Below, piece after piece: positions 8,219 to 16,760 of a stretch of DNA of 64,000 bases (its first letter is position 1; the number at the start of each line of letters is the position of its first letter). The position numbers were made by a program, and so were the translations under genes. This DNA comes from Candidatus Saccharimonadota bacterium (GTDB lineage Bacteria; Patescibacteriota; Saccharimonadia; Saccharimonadales; UBA4665). The notes beneath the pieces were generated by a model. The model saw only the letters and a list, made by a program, of their open reading frames with translations. It made no database searches and was not told where the DNA came from. The stretch covers positions 1 to 64,000 of the forward strand of contig JAICKC010000004.1 in NCBI GenBank assembly GCA_025928155.1, written 5' to 3'.

Positions 8219-8947
8219 CTACAGCATGTCTACGAGCTCACTTAACTTATGGATACTAATAGTTGGTTGATATCTATCATCAAGCTCGTCGTTGTCTTTG
8301 TTGAACCAGCATGAATCAATGCCGACGTTCATGCCAAATCCGACGTCAGACTTTAACGAATCACCAATGATTAGGTAATCACTACGATTGAAGTCGGCGT
8401 ATTTCTTCTCTATCGCTTCAAAGAATTCAATCTTTGGCTTCATATATCCGAACATATCTGCAGATAATATTTCCGTAATGTACTGCCGGCAACCGATCTT
8501 CTCGAGTTTTTGCTTGGTTGCGATCTTAGGACCATTGGTAGCAACCAACAGCTTATATCTCTTAGAGAGATATTGAAGCGTACTGTGTGTCCCATCTATC
8601 GCATGAATCGTTTCACCCAGCGCTTTCATAAAAACATTATTTAGCTCGATCGCGTACTCTAATCTAATTGAATTATTAAAGTATAGCAGTACGCGTTGTG
8701 CTCTTACCCAATCCAGATATTCATGGCTTTTCTTACCAACCTCATGCTTGAAACGGGCGGGCAGTTCGACTAGGCCGTCTTGCCAATCACTCCAAAACCT
8801 TTTGTCGATGCCGTACCAGTGTTCAAATTCACTCCCTGAATACACGAGGCCTCGGTATGCAAGCATCCTCTTAAAAGCTGCACGGACGTTTTCCTTGTTA
8901 TCAATAAGTGTATCGTCTAGATCGAATATAAGAATTTTGTACTTCAC
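8219..8947 (-). CDS. HAD-superfamily hydrolase (YjjG/YfnB-like)
   Basis: A 242-aa phosphatase of the haloacid dehalogenase superfamily. Motif I is FDLDDTLIDN at residues 8-17 (nucleophile Asp), motif II is LLVATNG around residue 135, motif III is the Lys of YMKPKIEFFE, and motif IV is IIGDSLKSDVGFG with its acidic pair. A helical C1 cap lies between motifs I and II. Order and spacing match YjjG/YfnB-type nucleotidases, which remove phosphate from nucleoside monophosphates, but substrate is not determined by these motifs. Confidence 0.88.
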   Translation of the reverse strand: MKYKILIFDLDDTLIDNKENVRAAFKRMLAYRGLVYSGSEFEHWYGIDKRFWSDWQDGLVELPARFKHEVGKKSHEYLDWVRAQRVLLYFNNSIRLEYAIELNNVFMKALGETIHAIDGTHSTLQYLSKRYKLLVATNGPKIATKQKLEKIGCRQYITEILSADMFGYMKPKIEFFEAIEKKYADFNRSDYLIIGDSLKSDVGFGMNVGIDSCWFNKDNDELDDRYQPTISIHKLSELVDML

Positions 8948-9157
8948 CGTCTGTATTATACAGAGGAGTAGCAGCTTCGAAGTGTCGGGACGACATCGCT
9001 AGACAGTAGAAATGTCTAAAGAGAAACCATGGCGTCGATGCTTACTAAGCCTAACCTCAACTCCATACTTGTAGCTAGTCTTGATTCAGTTTGCCGGACT
9101 TGGGACATTTATCTAACCATTTGTAACCTTATGTCTATAAAATGCATATACCTAGGT

Positions 9158-9676
9158 ATGAAGCAAGATGAACCAGAGCTCATAGCCCGCAGTATGGACG
9201 ACGACGAACAGGCATACGCAATACTCGTTAATCGTTACAAACAAGGCTTGTATCATCACTGTTTCAACATTACGCACGACGAAGATCTGGCGGAAGACAT
9301 TGCCCTCGATGCATTTGTCGAAGCTTTCCTGCACCTCGATCGATACGATTCGCGCTTCCGGTTCAGCACCTGGCTGTACAAGATAGCTACCAATCTTGCA
9401 TTAATGCATATGCGTAAACGGCACGACGTCCGTATGGACGAGGACGAGTTGGACCGAATCGTGGGCGAGTTGCCGGACGGGGAGCAGTTTGCTCTTTACC
9501 GCGAACTGCACGAAGCAGTCGATACATTGCCGGTGCAATATCGCACGGTTGTCACCATGCACTATTGGCAAGGCAAAAGTTATCGCGAAATTGCCAGCAG
9601 TATGGGCACGACCGTGGGTTCGGTAAAGGGCTGGATGTCTCGTGCCAGAAAACAATTAAAGGAGGTACTCTCATGA
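9158..9676 (+). CDS. ECF-type RNA polymerase sigma factor
   Basis: A 172-aa sigma-70-family factor of the extracytoplasmic-function group. Region 2 contains the ALVNRY-like YAILVNRYKQGLYHHC and DLAEDIALDAFVEAF, then the -10-recognising segment FRFSTWLYKIATNLALMHMRK. Region 4 contains LPVQYRTVVTMHYWQGKSYR, EIASSMGTTVGSVKGWMSRA (helix-turn-helix). The ATG at 9158 is chosen because region 2 begins right after it and AGG lies upstream; a 43-residue longer frame is unlikely. Its stop overlaps the start of the next gene (ATGA), so the downstream protein is probably its anti-sigma partner. Confidence 0.92.
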   Translation: MKQDEPELIARSMDDDEQAYAILVNRYKQGLYHHCFNITHDEDLAEDIALDAFVEAFLHLDRYDSRFRFSTWLYKIATNLALMHMRKRHDVRMDEDELDRIVGELPDGEQFALYRELHEAVDTLPVQYRTVVTMHYWQGKSYREIASSMGTTVGSVKGWMSRARKQLKEVLS

Positions 9677-10584
9677 GTCACATAGATGTTGGCGGGTACG
9701 GTGAAGGCATTCAGCCAAGCCGACCGCTCCGTTCGGATTTTACTGGGCGAGTGCTTCGGAGCACACTGAGAGCGAGGCGACGTCGAATTATGAAGAAACA
9801 GTATGAGGTGCTCTCTAAGGAGCTATTTTCTATGACGCCAATCAAACTTTTACGTACCGTGCCGGGTGCGGCCTCGGCCATGGCCGTAGTAGCGGCTGGT
9901 AGTGTGGGGGTCTATGCGTTGAGTAACTGGTTTGGCGGCAATATAGAGGTAAAGCAATACGCTTCACTTTTTTCGGTGGACCTATCTTCATGCAAAGGCA
10001 ACCTGCCGCCAGGGGTTAATGAGGGAGATAACCGGCGTGATGTCCGATTTAAGATTACGGGTAGCCCGCACATTTCTGCCCAAGCCTTACAGCAGGACTT
10101 GCTGGGGGAATGCGAATACAACGCGGTAACCGACTTCTATGCGGCGAAGTTCCCGGAGGCTGGTTTGTCGAGTACTGCCTCTACGAGCACTACACAGGGT
10201 TTTAAGTATATGATAGTGCCTGCAAAGATTGCCGGTATTAGCAACGGGAGTATTGCCCTGAGTTCTACGGGCGGCAAGGCTGCTTCGTTTGGAACCCGTA
10301 CTATCGAGTTTGCTTCTGACGTGTCAGTCTATGATATGGGTAAAGCCGCCGTCCTACCGGACCTGAAGCCTGGTGACTACGTAATCTTCGTCGCCTACTC
10401 GGCCACCGCTGACGGCCCCCTAACTGAAGGTGCTACTATTCTCGATGCTAGCGACACCAGGATATTGAGCATCTTTAAGACTCAATATAACGACGGCACA
10501 AGTACAAGCTTTAATTACCAGACGAGCAACGTTGTACCGCTTGATACTTACAGCCAGCTGTCAAACCGCAAACAGAACAAATAA
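9673..10584 (+). CDS. Single-pass membrane protein, putative anti-sigma factor
   Basis: A 303-aa protein starting at the ATG that overlaps the sigma-factor stop codon, with GGAGG upstream. The first ~50 residues are basic and cytoplasmic, then one membrane segment (AASAMAVVAAGSVGVYALSNWF, residues ~58-79) and a ~220-residue Ser/Thr-rich outer domain ending in polar residues. There is no recognisable zinc-binding HxxxCxxC anti-sigma motif. The role is inferred from the coupled ECF gene and the membrane topology. A perfect-stem terminator follows, closing a two-gene operon. Confidence 0.6.
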   Translation: MSHIDVGGYGEGIQPSRPLRSDFTGRVLRSTLRARRRRIMKKQYEVLSKELFSMTPIKLLRTVPGAASAMAVVAAGSVGVYALSNWFGGNIEVKQYASLFSVDLSSCKGNLPPGVNEGDNRRDVRFKITGSPHISAQALQQDLLGECEYNAVTDFYAAKFPEAGLSSTASTSTTQGFKYMIVPAKIAGISNGSIALSSTGGKAASFGTRTIEFASDVSVYDMGKAAVLPDLKPGDYVIFVAYSATADGPLTEGATILDASDTRILSIFKTQYNDGTSTSFNYQTSNVVPLDTYSQLSNRKQNK

Positions 10585-10592
10585 CGACTCTA

Positions 10593-10632
10593 GCAAATAA
10601 AAGACCGCCTCCTTAAGCGGTCTTTTATTTGC
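10593..10632 (+). terminator. Strong bidirectional terminator
   Basis: A 16-bp perfect stem, GCAAATAAAAGACCGC with its complement, and an 8-nt loop. The T-rich 3' arm serves the sigma/anti-sigma operon on the plus strand and, by symmetry, could also stop leftward transcription. Confidence 0.85.
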
Positions 10633-10652
10633 GGCACGTTCACTATATAGCG

Positions 10653-10714
10653 AAAAATCCAACGGCATCAATACTTATTGGACTTTCACTCAAACCTGTA
10701 CTGTAGTTAGGCTC
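10653..10714. repeat. Composite boundary repeat, copy A (CCAG-type hairpin)
   Basis: AAAAATCCAACGGC...ACTTATTGGA hairpin, then a conserved stretch with CTGTACTGTAGTTAG ending in AGGCTC. It is the most divergent and leftmost copy of the family that separates gene modules to 33.6 kb. Read on the minus strand, the hairpin ends in TTTTT and would terminate leftward transcription. Confidence 0.6.
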
Positions 10715-10792
10715 GTTCTGACAGATGGATGGCGGTGTCACAAACTACCTGCTACGGATTCTCGGCGTTGGCCCTGAGTTCAAAGAAAGTGC

Positions 10793-11254
10793 TCACGCTT
10801 CTGCCTCTACACGTACATCAATAAAATGACCATTTTTCTCGCTATCCTGATTAATCCATATATTCTGCGGTATTGCTCGGTAGAGGCGTCGAGGCCTATC
10901 ACCCATAAATTCATCTGGTGGCTGGTTCGCGTCTGGCACACGTAGCCTACGAAGCTCGCATACCTTGGCTATTTCATTCGGGTCGGTAACCTCTGCGGCC
11001 ATGGCCTGCATAAATACGCCCCTACCCGTACCCCACGGCACTGTGGAATCATACACAACTATGAACACCTTACTATTAGTATAAATATTCTGAGAGTGCT
11101 GACTTTTAACGTATGAAGCCCAATAAAAAGTGTAAAGTTCGTCGTATACACAGTATACGGGGCTGTTCCAAGGGCTACCATCGGCGTCTACAGTCGAGAG
11201 TGTTGCATAGTAGATGCTGTCAAGGATGGACTTGGCTTTGTCGTTTGGTTCCAT
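10793..11254 (-). CDS. Pyridoxamine 5'-phosphate oxidase-family (FMN split-barrel) protein
   Basis: A 153-aa protein of the split-barrel flavin/F420-binding fold. The opening YYATLSTVDADGSPWNSPVY and the FYWASYVKSQHSQNI segment match the FMN-contacting strands of PNPOx-like proteins; VFIVVYDS continues the barrel. These proteins are usually small FMN-dependent reductases or oxidases, and this is not a full PdxH. It lies 6 bp downstream of the RidA-family gene in the same operon. Confidence 0.85.
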   Translation of the reverse strand: MEPNDKAKSILDSIYYATLSTVDADGSPWNSPVYCVYDELYTFYWASYVKSQHSQNIYTNSKVFIVVYDSTVPWGTGRGVFMQAMAAEVTDPNEIAKVCELRRLRVPDANQPPDEFMGDRPRRLYRAIPQNIWINQDSEKNGHFIDVRVEAEA

Positions 11255-11260
11255 AGCCTA

Positions 11261-11638
11261 CTACTTCACTGCTATAACACTCATTTCGATGCTGGCGCCG
11301 AGCGGTAGTGCCTGTACGCACACGGCCTCTCGGACGGGGAACGGTTTCCTGAAATAGGTCGGATAAACGGTGTTAAGTTCCGGCATGATAGACATGTCGG
11401 TAACGTAAATGACTACCTTTACAATGTTCCTGAACGAGACATCTCCGGCCTTGAGGATGGCTTCGATATTTTTCATAATTTGAGCCACTTTATCTTCCGT
11501 CGACTCACCTACCAGTGTGTTATCTGGTAGCGCGTGGATTTGGCCAGAAACATAAATAGTGTCGATGCCTTGCACTTTGATACCCTGCGACAAAAAGGGT
11601 GCATCGGGGGCGTCATCTGTAGTAAGCGACTGTTTCAT
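11261..11638 (-). CDS. RidA/YjgF-family protein
   Basis: A 125-aa protein of the RidA superfamily, which hydrolyses reactive enamine/imine intermediates from PLP enzymes or acts as a related deaminase. Recognisable elements are YVSGQI, QIMKNIEAILKAGDVSFRNIVKV, YVTDM and PVREAVCVQALPLGASIEM, including the conserved Arg of the VREAV strand. The ATG at 11636-11638 is chosen because GAGGAGGG sits just upstream; an apparent upstream start would translate that ribosome-binding site. It is first in a two-gene operon with the PPOX-like gene, suggesting shared detoxification or flavin/PLP-linked chemistry. Confidence 0.88.
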   Translation of the reverse strand: MKQSLTTDDAPDAPFLSQGIKVQGIDTIYVSGQIHALPDNTLVGESTEDKVAQIMKNIEAILKAGDVSFRNIVKVVIYVTDMSIMPELNTVYPTYFRKPFPVREAVCVQALPLGASIEMSVIAVK

Positions 11639-11752
11639 ATCCCTCCTCACTTATATTATTTCCTCATGATAGCAGGCATCCATACTGGCACAGAAGTGAA
11701 TAACGCCTCAGGGCTCGGTTTACTAGGTTTGAACTCGTTTGGTACTCTACCG

Positions 11753-12562
11753 CTAGCTGGTAGTCTTGCGGCGAAATAGCCATGAGGCGATGGGCATCGC
11801 GACGATAAGCGTGCTAATACTCCAGACTACGGCCAGCCAGCCGTGATTGCCGAGCGGCGTACCGAGGATCAAGGCCCGCACGGCGTCCACAACTTGGGTT
11901 ATGGGTTGGTTTTCGGCGAAGGCTCGTAACACGCGATTCATACCTTCAGCCGGAACGAACGCGGTACTCGCAAACGTCAATGGGAGTACTAGCACAAAGG
12001 TTAGCCATTGCACGCCCTCGACGCTTTTGGCCAGAACGCCAACAATAGCCGCCAGCCATGAGAACGCCAGAGTGAACAAGAAAAGAATACCGGCAATCTC
12101 CAGCCAACCAATGAGGCTGGCATGGGGCCGAAAACCGATGGCCAGTCCGGCGAGCAGCATGACAATCGTCGAGATACTGTTACGAAACAGGTCGGACACA
12201 ACGTGGCCATTAAGTACAGCTAGGTTTGACATCGGGAGTGAGCGAAAACGATCGACGATCCCCTTCTGCAAGTCATTACAAACAGCAGTCGCCGTCGTGG
12301 TACAGCCAAAGGCTGCAGTCTGCACGATAATCCCTGCCATTAGGAAGTTGAGACAGCTGACGCTGGGCGGCAGCGCCTTGGAGATTGCGCCACCGAACAC
12401 CGTTGAGAACAACACCAAAAACATAATCGGTTGAAAAAACGCGCCCAATAGCTGATCCCGGTTGCGGCTGCTGTGCCGGCTGCTGCGCTTGACCATAATG
12501 AGTGAATCCCGCACGCTCATGAAGGGCCTAGAACGCTTCTCGAATACGAGCTTAACTGCCAT
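11753..12562 (-). CDS. ABC-2 type transporter permease (DrrB-like)
   Basis: A 269-aa protein with six hydrophobic segments and the ABC-2 signature: QPIMFLVLFSTVFGGAIS in helix one and two, GIVDRFRSLPMSNLAVL in the cytoplasmic loop, and FASTAFVPAEGMNRVLRAFA then NQPITQVVDAVRAL. This matches the DrrB (daunorubicin resistance) export permease. It starts at the last base of the neighbouring ATPase C-terminus (12562), so it is translationally coupled. Its ATPase partner is frameshifted in this sequence. Confidence 0.88.
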   Translation of the reverse strand: MAVKLVFEKRSRPFMSVRDSLIMVKRSSRHSSRNRDQLLGAFFQPIMFLVLFSTVFGGAISKALPPSVSCLNFLMAGIIVQTAAFGCTTTATAVCNDLQKGIVDRFRSLPMSNLAVLNGHVVSDLFRNSISTIVMLLAGLAIGFRPHASLIGWLEIAGILFLFTLAFSWLAAIVGVLAKSVEGVQWLTFVLVLPLTFASTAFVPAEGMNRVLRAFAENQPITQVVDAVRALILGTPLGNHGWLAVVWSISTLIVAMPIASWLFRRKTTS

Positions 12563-13532
12563 TATTGCTCATCCTCCTTTCGAGCCTCTTTTTGCTTGCC
12601 AGTGAGTGACAGGAAGACGTCGCCGAGGGTGGGTTTGTGGATGGCCATGGATTGGATGGTAATCCTTTCCTCGGCAAGTATATCGAGGGTTTTTCTGATA
12701 TCCGTACTGGTATCTTTGATCACCACAGTTATGGTATAGACCTTCTCGTCGGTATCGATAATATCTTTGCCAAGCACCTTGACCGCGCGGGCCAGCGATG
12801 AGCTATCTATTAAACGTCAGCTCTAGCCGATCTTTGTCGACCTTGCTCTTTAGCTCTGTAGCGGTGCCTTCCGCAATAACCTTACCTCCGTCTATGACAA
12901 CGATACGGTCTGCTAGCTGATCTGCTTCTTCAAGATATTGCGTCGTCAAAAGGATGGAAGTTCCGGCAGCCATCAGGTTCTTGATAATCTCCCACATCGC
13001 TAGGCGCGAGCGCGGATCGAGGCCGGTTGTCGGCTCGTCAAGGAATATGACGGGTGGTGCAGCAATCAGACTTACCGCTAGATCGAGCCGACGACGCATC
13101 CCGCCAGAGTAGGTTTTGGCGGGGCGATCGGCCGCTTCAATTAAGTCGAATTCTTCCAGCAATTCTTGCGTGCGCGCCTTGGCGCTATCTGCCGTCAGCT
13201 GGTAGAGCCGACCCCATCATTACCAGGTTTTCACGGCCCGTTAGGAGGTCGTCGACAGCGGCAGACTGTCCGGTTAAGCCAATGACTCCGCGGACTTTAT
13301 CGGGTTCGGTGGCTACATCGTGTCCCTCTACGGTCACGGTACCACCGTCAAAGGCCAACAGCGTGCTCAAGATGCGTACAGTCGTCGTTTTACCGGCGCC
13401 ATTCGGGCCCAGTAAAGCAAGCATGGTCCCGCGTTCTAGCTTTAAGTCGATGCCCCGAAGGACTTGATTGGAGCCGTACGACTTCGTCAGATTTTTTGCT
13501 TCAACAACGTATGTATCCAGTTCCTGCGCCAT
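12562..13532 (-). pseudogene. DrrA-like ABC transporter ATPase broken by two frameshifts
   Basis: Three reading-frame pieces together make one full DrrA-type ATPase. The first runs from the ATG at 13530-13532 and has Walker A GPNGAGKTTT. The second has the signature KTYSGGMRRRLDLA and Walker B VIFLDEPTTGLDP. The third is the C-terminal DrrA domain ending PTLGDVFLSLTGKQ. Frame is restored by removing one base near 13200 (in GGGTCGG on the minus strand, recovering GRLYQLTADSAKA) and one near 12804 (TTTAATAGATAG, recovering SSSLARAVKVLGK). Either the gene is dead or the sequence has two single-base errors; the intact coupled permease favours errors or recent decay. Confidence 0.85.
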
Positions 13533-13790
13533 GAATCCTCTCTTAGTTTTACCGTGTGAAGTGGTACTTAATGATAAGTAGTATAGACGAGTAGCGGGCG
13601 ACTCGCCAATATAACTACCTGCAGGAACGGTCAAATGGTTTGGTCGTTCTCAAGGAGTGAATTATAAACAGCTCTTGATGTTGCCGTTTCTGAGGCTTGC
13701 GACTTAAGGAGGCGTTATAAGAGTCATGGTACTACGAGGAGAGGTAATCCCTCTTTAGATCTCGGAACTCTCTAACGTCAAGGCTTTAAA

Positions 13791-13817
13791 ATATACCTCC
13801 TACCTTAGGAGGTATAT
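13791..13817. terminator. Hairpin upstream of the ABC operon
   Basis: ATATACCTCC and its perfect complement around a 7-nt loop. It lies between the ATP-grasp gene end and the ABC operon start. There is no good T-tract on either side, so it is either a weak terminator or an operator-like palindrome. Confidence 0.45.
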
Positions 13818-13874
13818 CGGCGTACTATTTCTTGGCCTAGTCTACGGGCCCTTCGAACCTTTTATGAAGCTCCG

Positions 13875-14753
13875 CTATCGGACATTTTCACCCAAAGCGC
13901 CAGTAATTGCAGCGGGCTCCTTTACGAGTGAGTTGAGCTGGCGGCTTAAGATGGTATTTACGGGTAGTACAGGAAGATCATCTGTCGGAGCCGCGGCTAT
14001 GAACGCCTCTAAAAAACGGCTGGCTACATCGACTGGCGGGCCGGAACTCGGGGCAGGAAACCACTTGAGGTCGGGGGTTGTATTGACCTCAAGTATGTAG
14101 TGGCTTCCTTCGGGGGTAATGAGATAGTCGACCGCAGCGAATCGGAGCCCGAGCACTTGGCAGACCCGTGAGGATAGCTCCACTAAGGACGTATCCCATG
14201 TAGCTTCAGGATACGAAATTACCTGTAGCGGGCGGTGCTCGTCGACAGAAGTACCATATTCACTTTGGTATACGCCTAGGATACACCCTTGTAATACTAG
14301 ATAGCGCATTTCTTTGCCTGCCACGTATTTCTCAAGGATGTACTGTGTTATCCGCAGTTCTTTGAGCTCCACCGGTCGGGTGATGATGTGAATGTCATGT
14401 GCACCAGAACCACACACGGGCTTAGCGATAATTGTACCGTAGGTTCCCAAAAACTCCACAGCCTCATCTAGCGTATGCGGCTTTAAGAACGGTATATTAG
14501 GCAGGCTATGTCGCGCTAGAATTAGGCGTGTCGCGTACTTATTTTTCGCTAGGCTGGCGCTCGTGTGCGTATTCAATGGGCTGCGTCCAGAGTTGATATA
14601 GCGCTCGACATTGTTATGTACGATAGCGAACAGCCCATTTGGTACGATCCATGTTGGTTGTAGCCCCATTTGGTGGGCAGAGCGGAACAGTAGCTCGGCC
14701 GTGCTTAACTTCCGAGCTGCGGGTCTATTGGGCTTAGCGACGCTGGAATCCAT
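13875..14753 (-). CDS. ATP-grasp fold protein (RimK-like ligase)
   Basis: About 292 aa. The N-terminal half leads into the ATP-grasp domain: NKYATRLILARHSLPNIPF (preceding helix), TIIAKPVCGSGAHDI (ATP-binding Lys and glycine-rich loop), YILEKYVAGKEMRYLVL, and the metal-binding end RFAAVDYLITPEGSHYILEV followed by NTTPDL. The D...E.N acidic/amide triad is intact. It would form an amide or ester bond using ATP; substrate is unknown. The start is uncertain: ATG at 14751-14753 overlaps the RRM gene end by 20 bp, GTG at 14787-14789 by more. Confidence 0.82.
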   Translation of the reverse strand: MDSSVAKPNRPAARKLSTAELLFRSAHQMGLQPTWIVPNGLFAIVHNNVERYINSGRSPLNTHTSASLAKNKYATRLILARHSLPNIPFLKPHTLDEAVEFLGTYGTIIAKPVCGSGAHDIHIITRPVELKELRITQYILEKYVAGKEMRYLVLQGCILGVYQSEYGTSVDEHRPLQVISYPEATWDTSLVELSSRVCQVLGLRFAAVDYLITPEGSHYILEVNTTPDLKWFPAPSSGPPVDVASRFLEAFIAAAPTDDLPVLPVNTILSRQLNSLVKEPAAITGALGENVR

Positions 14754-15033
14754 TGCTGAAGCCGCTCCGACCTTGAGGGCGATCTTCACGCGGGCGAGCT
14801 ATGTTGACGGTAATTGCTCGACCCTCGAACTGTTGCCCATTCAATGCTGTAATGGCTGCGTCTGCACTTGCTTGATCTTCCAGCTCCACGAAGCCGAATC
14901 CTTTGCTGCGGCCGCTGTCGCGGTCCATGATAACCTGCGCGCTTACGACAGTACCGTACTGTGCAAACAGGTCTTGCAAACTGCTGTCAGTTGTATCGAA
15001 TGATAGTCCGCCTACGTATAATTTAGTAGCCAT
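14734..15033 (-). CDS. RRM-type RNA-binding protein
   Basis: A 99-aa single-RRM protein. RNP2 is KLYVGGLSF (residues 4-12) and RNP1 is KGFGFVEL (near residue 45); the domain ends with RAITVNIARPREDRPQ and a short basic/glycine tail. It is about two-thirds identical to the RRM protein at 6294-6629. AAGGGA lies upstream of the ATG. A long leader (15034-15180) with a TATAGTATAGC-like promoter suggests leader-mediated or cold-responsive control as known for cyanobacterial Rbp genes, by analogy only. It overlaps the ATP-grasp gene downstream. Confidence 0.92.
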   Translation of the reverse strand: MATKLYVGGLSFDTTDSSLQDLFAQYGTVVSAQVIMDRDSGRSKGFGFVELEDQASADAAITALNGQQFEGRAITVNIARPREDRPQGRSGFSNGFQRR

Positions 15034-15320
15034 AATTAAGTGTCCCTTTCTATAAGACTTGTATTGTGCGAGATAGGGTCTTTGCCGTAGCCGAGAATAG
15101 AATGGGCTTTGTTAGGGCGCACTATACACAGGGATCGAGTGTAGAATAACTTGCTAACTTATAGTATAGCATATTACATGCACGTTTTCTATTGTAAGTG
15201 TGATTGGCGACGGACCGCCAGTGGGGAGCGTTTTTTGAGTATGTTCGGTCTTCTGTTAATGCCAACTCTAGTCCGATAGCTTCAGTGCTTGCAGGGCTTG
15301 AACGGGGGCTAATTTCTCAT

Positions 15321-15371
15321 AGGTCGGCATAGCGGGAATATCACCGTATTCCCGCTATGCTGCGGCCTTTT
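15321..15371 (+). terminator. Long intrinsic terminator with no assigned plus-strand gene
   Basis: GCATAGCGGGAATA pairs perfectly with its complement around a 6-nt loop; an outer GGTCG/CGGCC extension follows, then CCTTTTTAG. Polarity is plus strand. The 337-bp gap 15034-15370 contains no plus-strand ORF, so the transcript it ends is unassigned. It also directly abuts the minus-strand Nudix gene end. Confidence 0.7.
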
Positions 15372-15955
15372 TAGACGCTCACTACACCGCGCATACCGCC
15401 AATGCCAAGCGCGTAAAGCGTTGCCGGCTGTGGTGCGTGGAGTCGTGATGACTTATCGCTCATTAGATCCCGTTCAAGTTGCTCAATTGGATACCACCGA
15501 GCACCTTGTACCTCGCTGTCCTGCAGCTGTAGATTGTCCAGCGATAGTCCTGGTTCATAGGCAACAAAGTTATCGCCTACAATATTGTGCGCGTGCTCCC
15601 AACCGGGAAACATCAACTGCGTTGCCACTAAGCCGATACGCCTGAAGTGCTTCGCTGTCCGCAGCAGGCCGAGCTCTTCATGGGTTTCACGAACGGCAGC
15701 GTCAAGGTACGATTCGCTGGCACTTACATGGCCGCCGACCGAGATGTCCCAGGTATCCGGCATGATGGATTTATCTGCATTTCGCAGTTGTTGCAATACG
15801 TCACGTCCGTTAGTGATCCAGACGTGGACGTCACGGTGTCGCAGCCCCTGGGCATGAATCGTTCTTTTGTCGAGTGTCTGGCCCGTTGGTTCGCCCCACT
15901 CATTAACAATGTCTAATAGTTCGCCGCTTGTCTGCGACGGCTTGTGTTCACTCAT
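15371..15955 (-). CDS. Nudix hydrolase (IPP-isomerase/YfcD-like subgroup)
   Basis: A 194-aa Nudix protein. The Nudix box is complete: GGHVSASESYLDAAVRETHE then ELGL, giving G-x5-E-x7-RE-x2-EE-x-G with all metal-binding Glu residues. The N-terminal segment LDIVNEWGEPTGQTLDKRTI followed by HRDVHVWI resembles the YfcD / isopentenyl-diphosphate isomerase-like subgroup. Start at ATG 15953-15955 has AAGGAG upstream. It is divergently transcribed from the winged-helix/Nudix-like regulator at 16092, with a palindromic operator between, so it is the likely target of that regulator. Confidence 0.9.
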   Translation of the reverse strand: MSEHKPSQTSGELLDIVNEWGEPTGQTLDKRTIHAQGLRHRDVHVWITNGRDVLQQLRNADKSIMPDTWDISVGGHVSASESYLDAAVRETHEELGLLRTAKHFRRIGLVATQLMFPGWEHAHNIVGDNFVAYEPGLSLDNLQLQDSEVQGARWYPIEQLERDLMSDKSSRLHAPQPATLYALGIGGMRGVVSV

Positions 15956-16043
15956 ATGTTCCAACTCCTTACGTTGATAGTTGGAAGCGCTTCCATGTGT
16001 ACGATACAGGGCGAAATTCTGCAAATATAGACAGGGCGATTTG

Positions 16044-16061
16044 TGTCAATATATTTTGACA
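16044..16061. promoter_or_regulatory. Palindromic operator between divergent Nudix genes
   Basis: TGTCAATATATTTTGACA consists of perfect inverted half-sites TGTCAA/TTGACA with a 6-bp AT spacer. It lies 31 bp upstream of the winged-helix gene start and 89 bp upstream of the Nudix gene start, in the shared promoter region. The AT-rich centre may overlap a -10 element. Confidence 0.65.
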
Positions 16062-16091
16062 ACTCATAAATGAGGAAGGTAAGATGCAAAA

Positions 16092-16760
16092 ATGCACCAT
16101 ATCCAGCGTAAGATTCTCCGGCAGCTTATGTATGCGCCATCACTGAACTATGCCAAGATACGACCACTGGGAGTGGAGAGTAACCATTTTGCATACCATT
16201 TGGATCAGCTCATGCGCGAGAAGCTTATCGTAAAAGATGGGCGTAGCTATTCGCTAACAGACAAGGGCTTGATGTTCGTTGATCGTGTCAGTCACGAGAC
16301 TATGAACCCGCGCCCGCAGCCTCATATTGTGACGTCGCTGTACATTACAAATGACCGGGGCCAAATGGTTTTGCACAAGCATGGCTTTCAGCCCTACCTT
16401 AACCTCTATGGGCCGCCGCAAGGTAGAGTTCATTATGCAGAACATATCGCTGAGGCTGCCGAGCGTGAGTTATTGGAAAAATCGGGGTTGAGCGGCATAT
16501 CACTTACCCACCGAGGCATCGTGTATATTCATGCCACGAAACCCAGTGCCGATGTCAGCAAAATCCTGGCTCACATATTTAGCGGTACGGTAACAGGCGC
16601 GCCGGAACTGACAGCAGCGCGTGACGGCACGGCAGTATGGGAAGACCTGGCGTTGCTAACCACAGGTCAGTGCATGCCTGGCTTCGTAGAGGTACAAGAG
16701 CTGCTCTCTACTCATATCCATAGCTTCTTTTTTGCCGAAATCGAAGCGCTGATGGTATAG
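16092..16760 (+). CDS. Winged-helix regulator fused to a degenerate Nudix-like domain
   Basis: A 222-aa two-domain protein. Residues 1-65 form a winged helix-turn-helix (HHIQRKILRQLMY, FAYHLDQLMREKLIVKDGR, YSLTDKGLMF). Residues ~75-215 are Nudix-like, but the box reads GRVHYAEHIAEAAERELLEK followed by SGL: the second Glu of the REUxEE motif is Lys. Catalysis is therefore doubtful and ligand sensing is likely. NrtR regulators have the opposite domain order (Nudix then winged helix). GAGGAAGG lies upstream, and the palindrome at 16044 is its probable binding site. Confidence 0.78.
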   Translation: MHHIQRKILRQLMYAPSLNYAKIRPLGVESNHFAYHLDQLMREKLIVKDGRSYSLTDKGLMFVDRVSHETMNPRPQPHIVTSLYITNDRGQMVLHKHGFQPYLNLYGPPQGRVHYAEHIAEAAERELLEKSGLSGISLTHRGIVYIHATKPSADVSKILAHIFSGTVTGAPELTAARDGTAVWEDLALLTTGQCMPGFVEVQELLSTHIHSFFFAEIEALMV

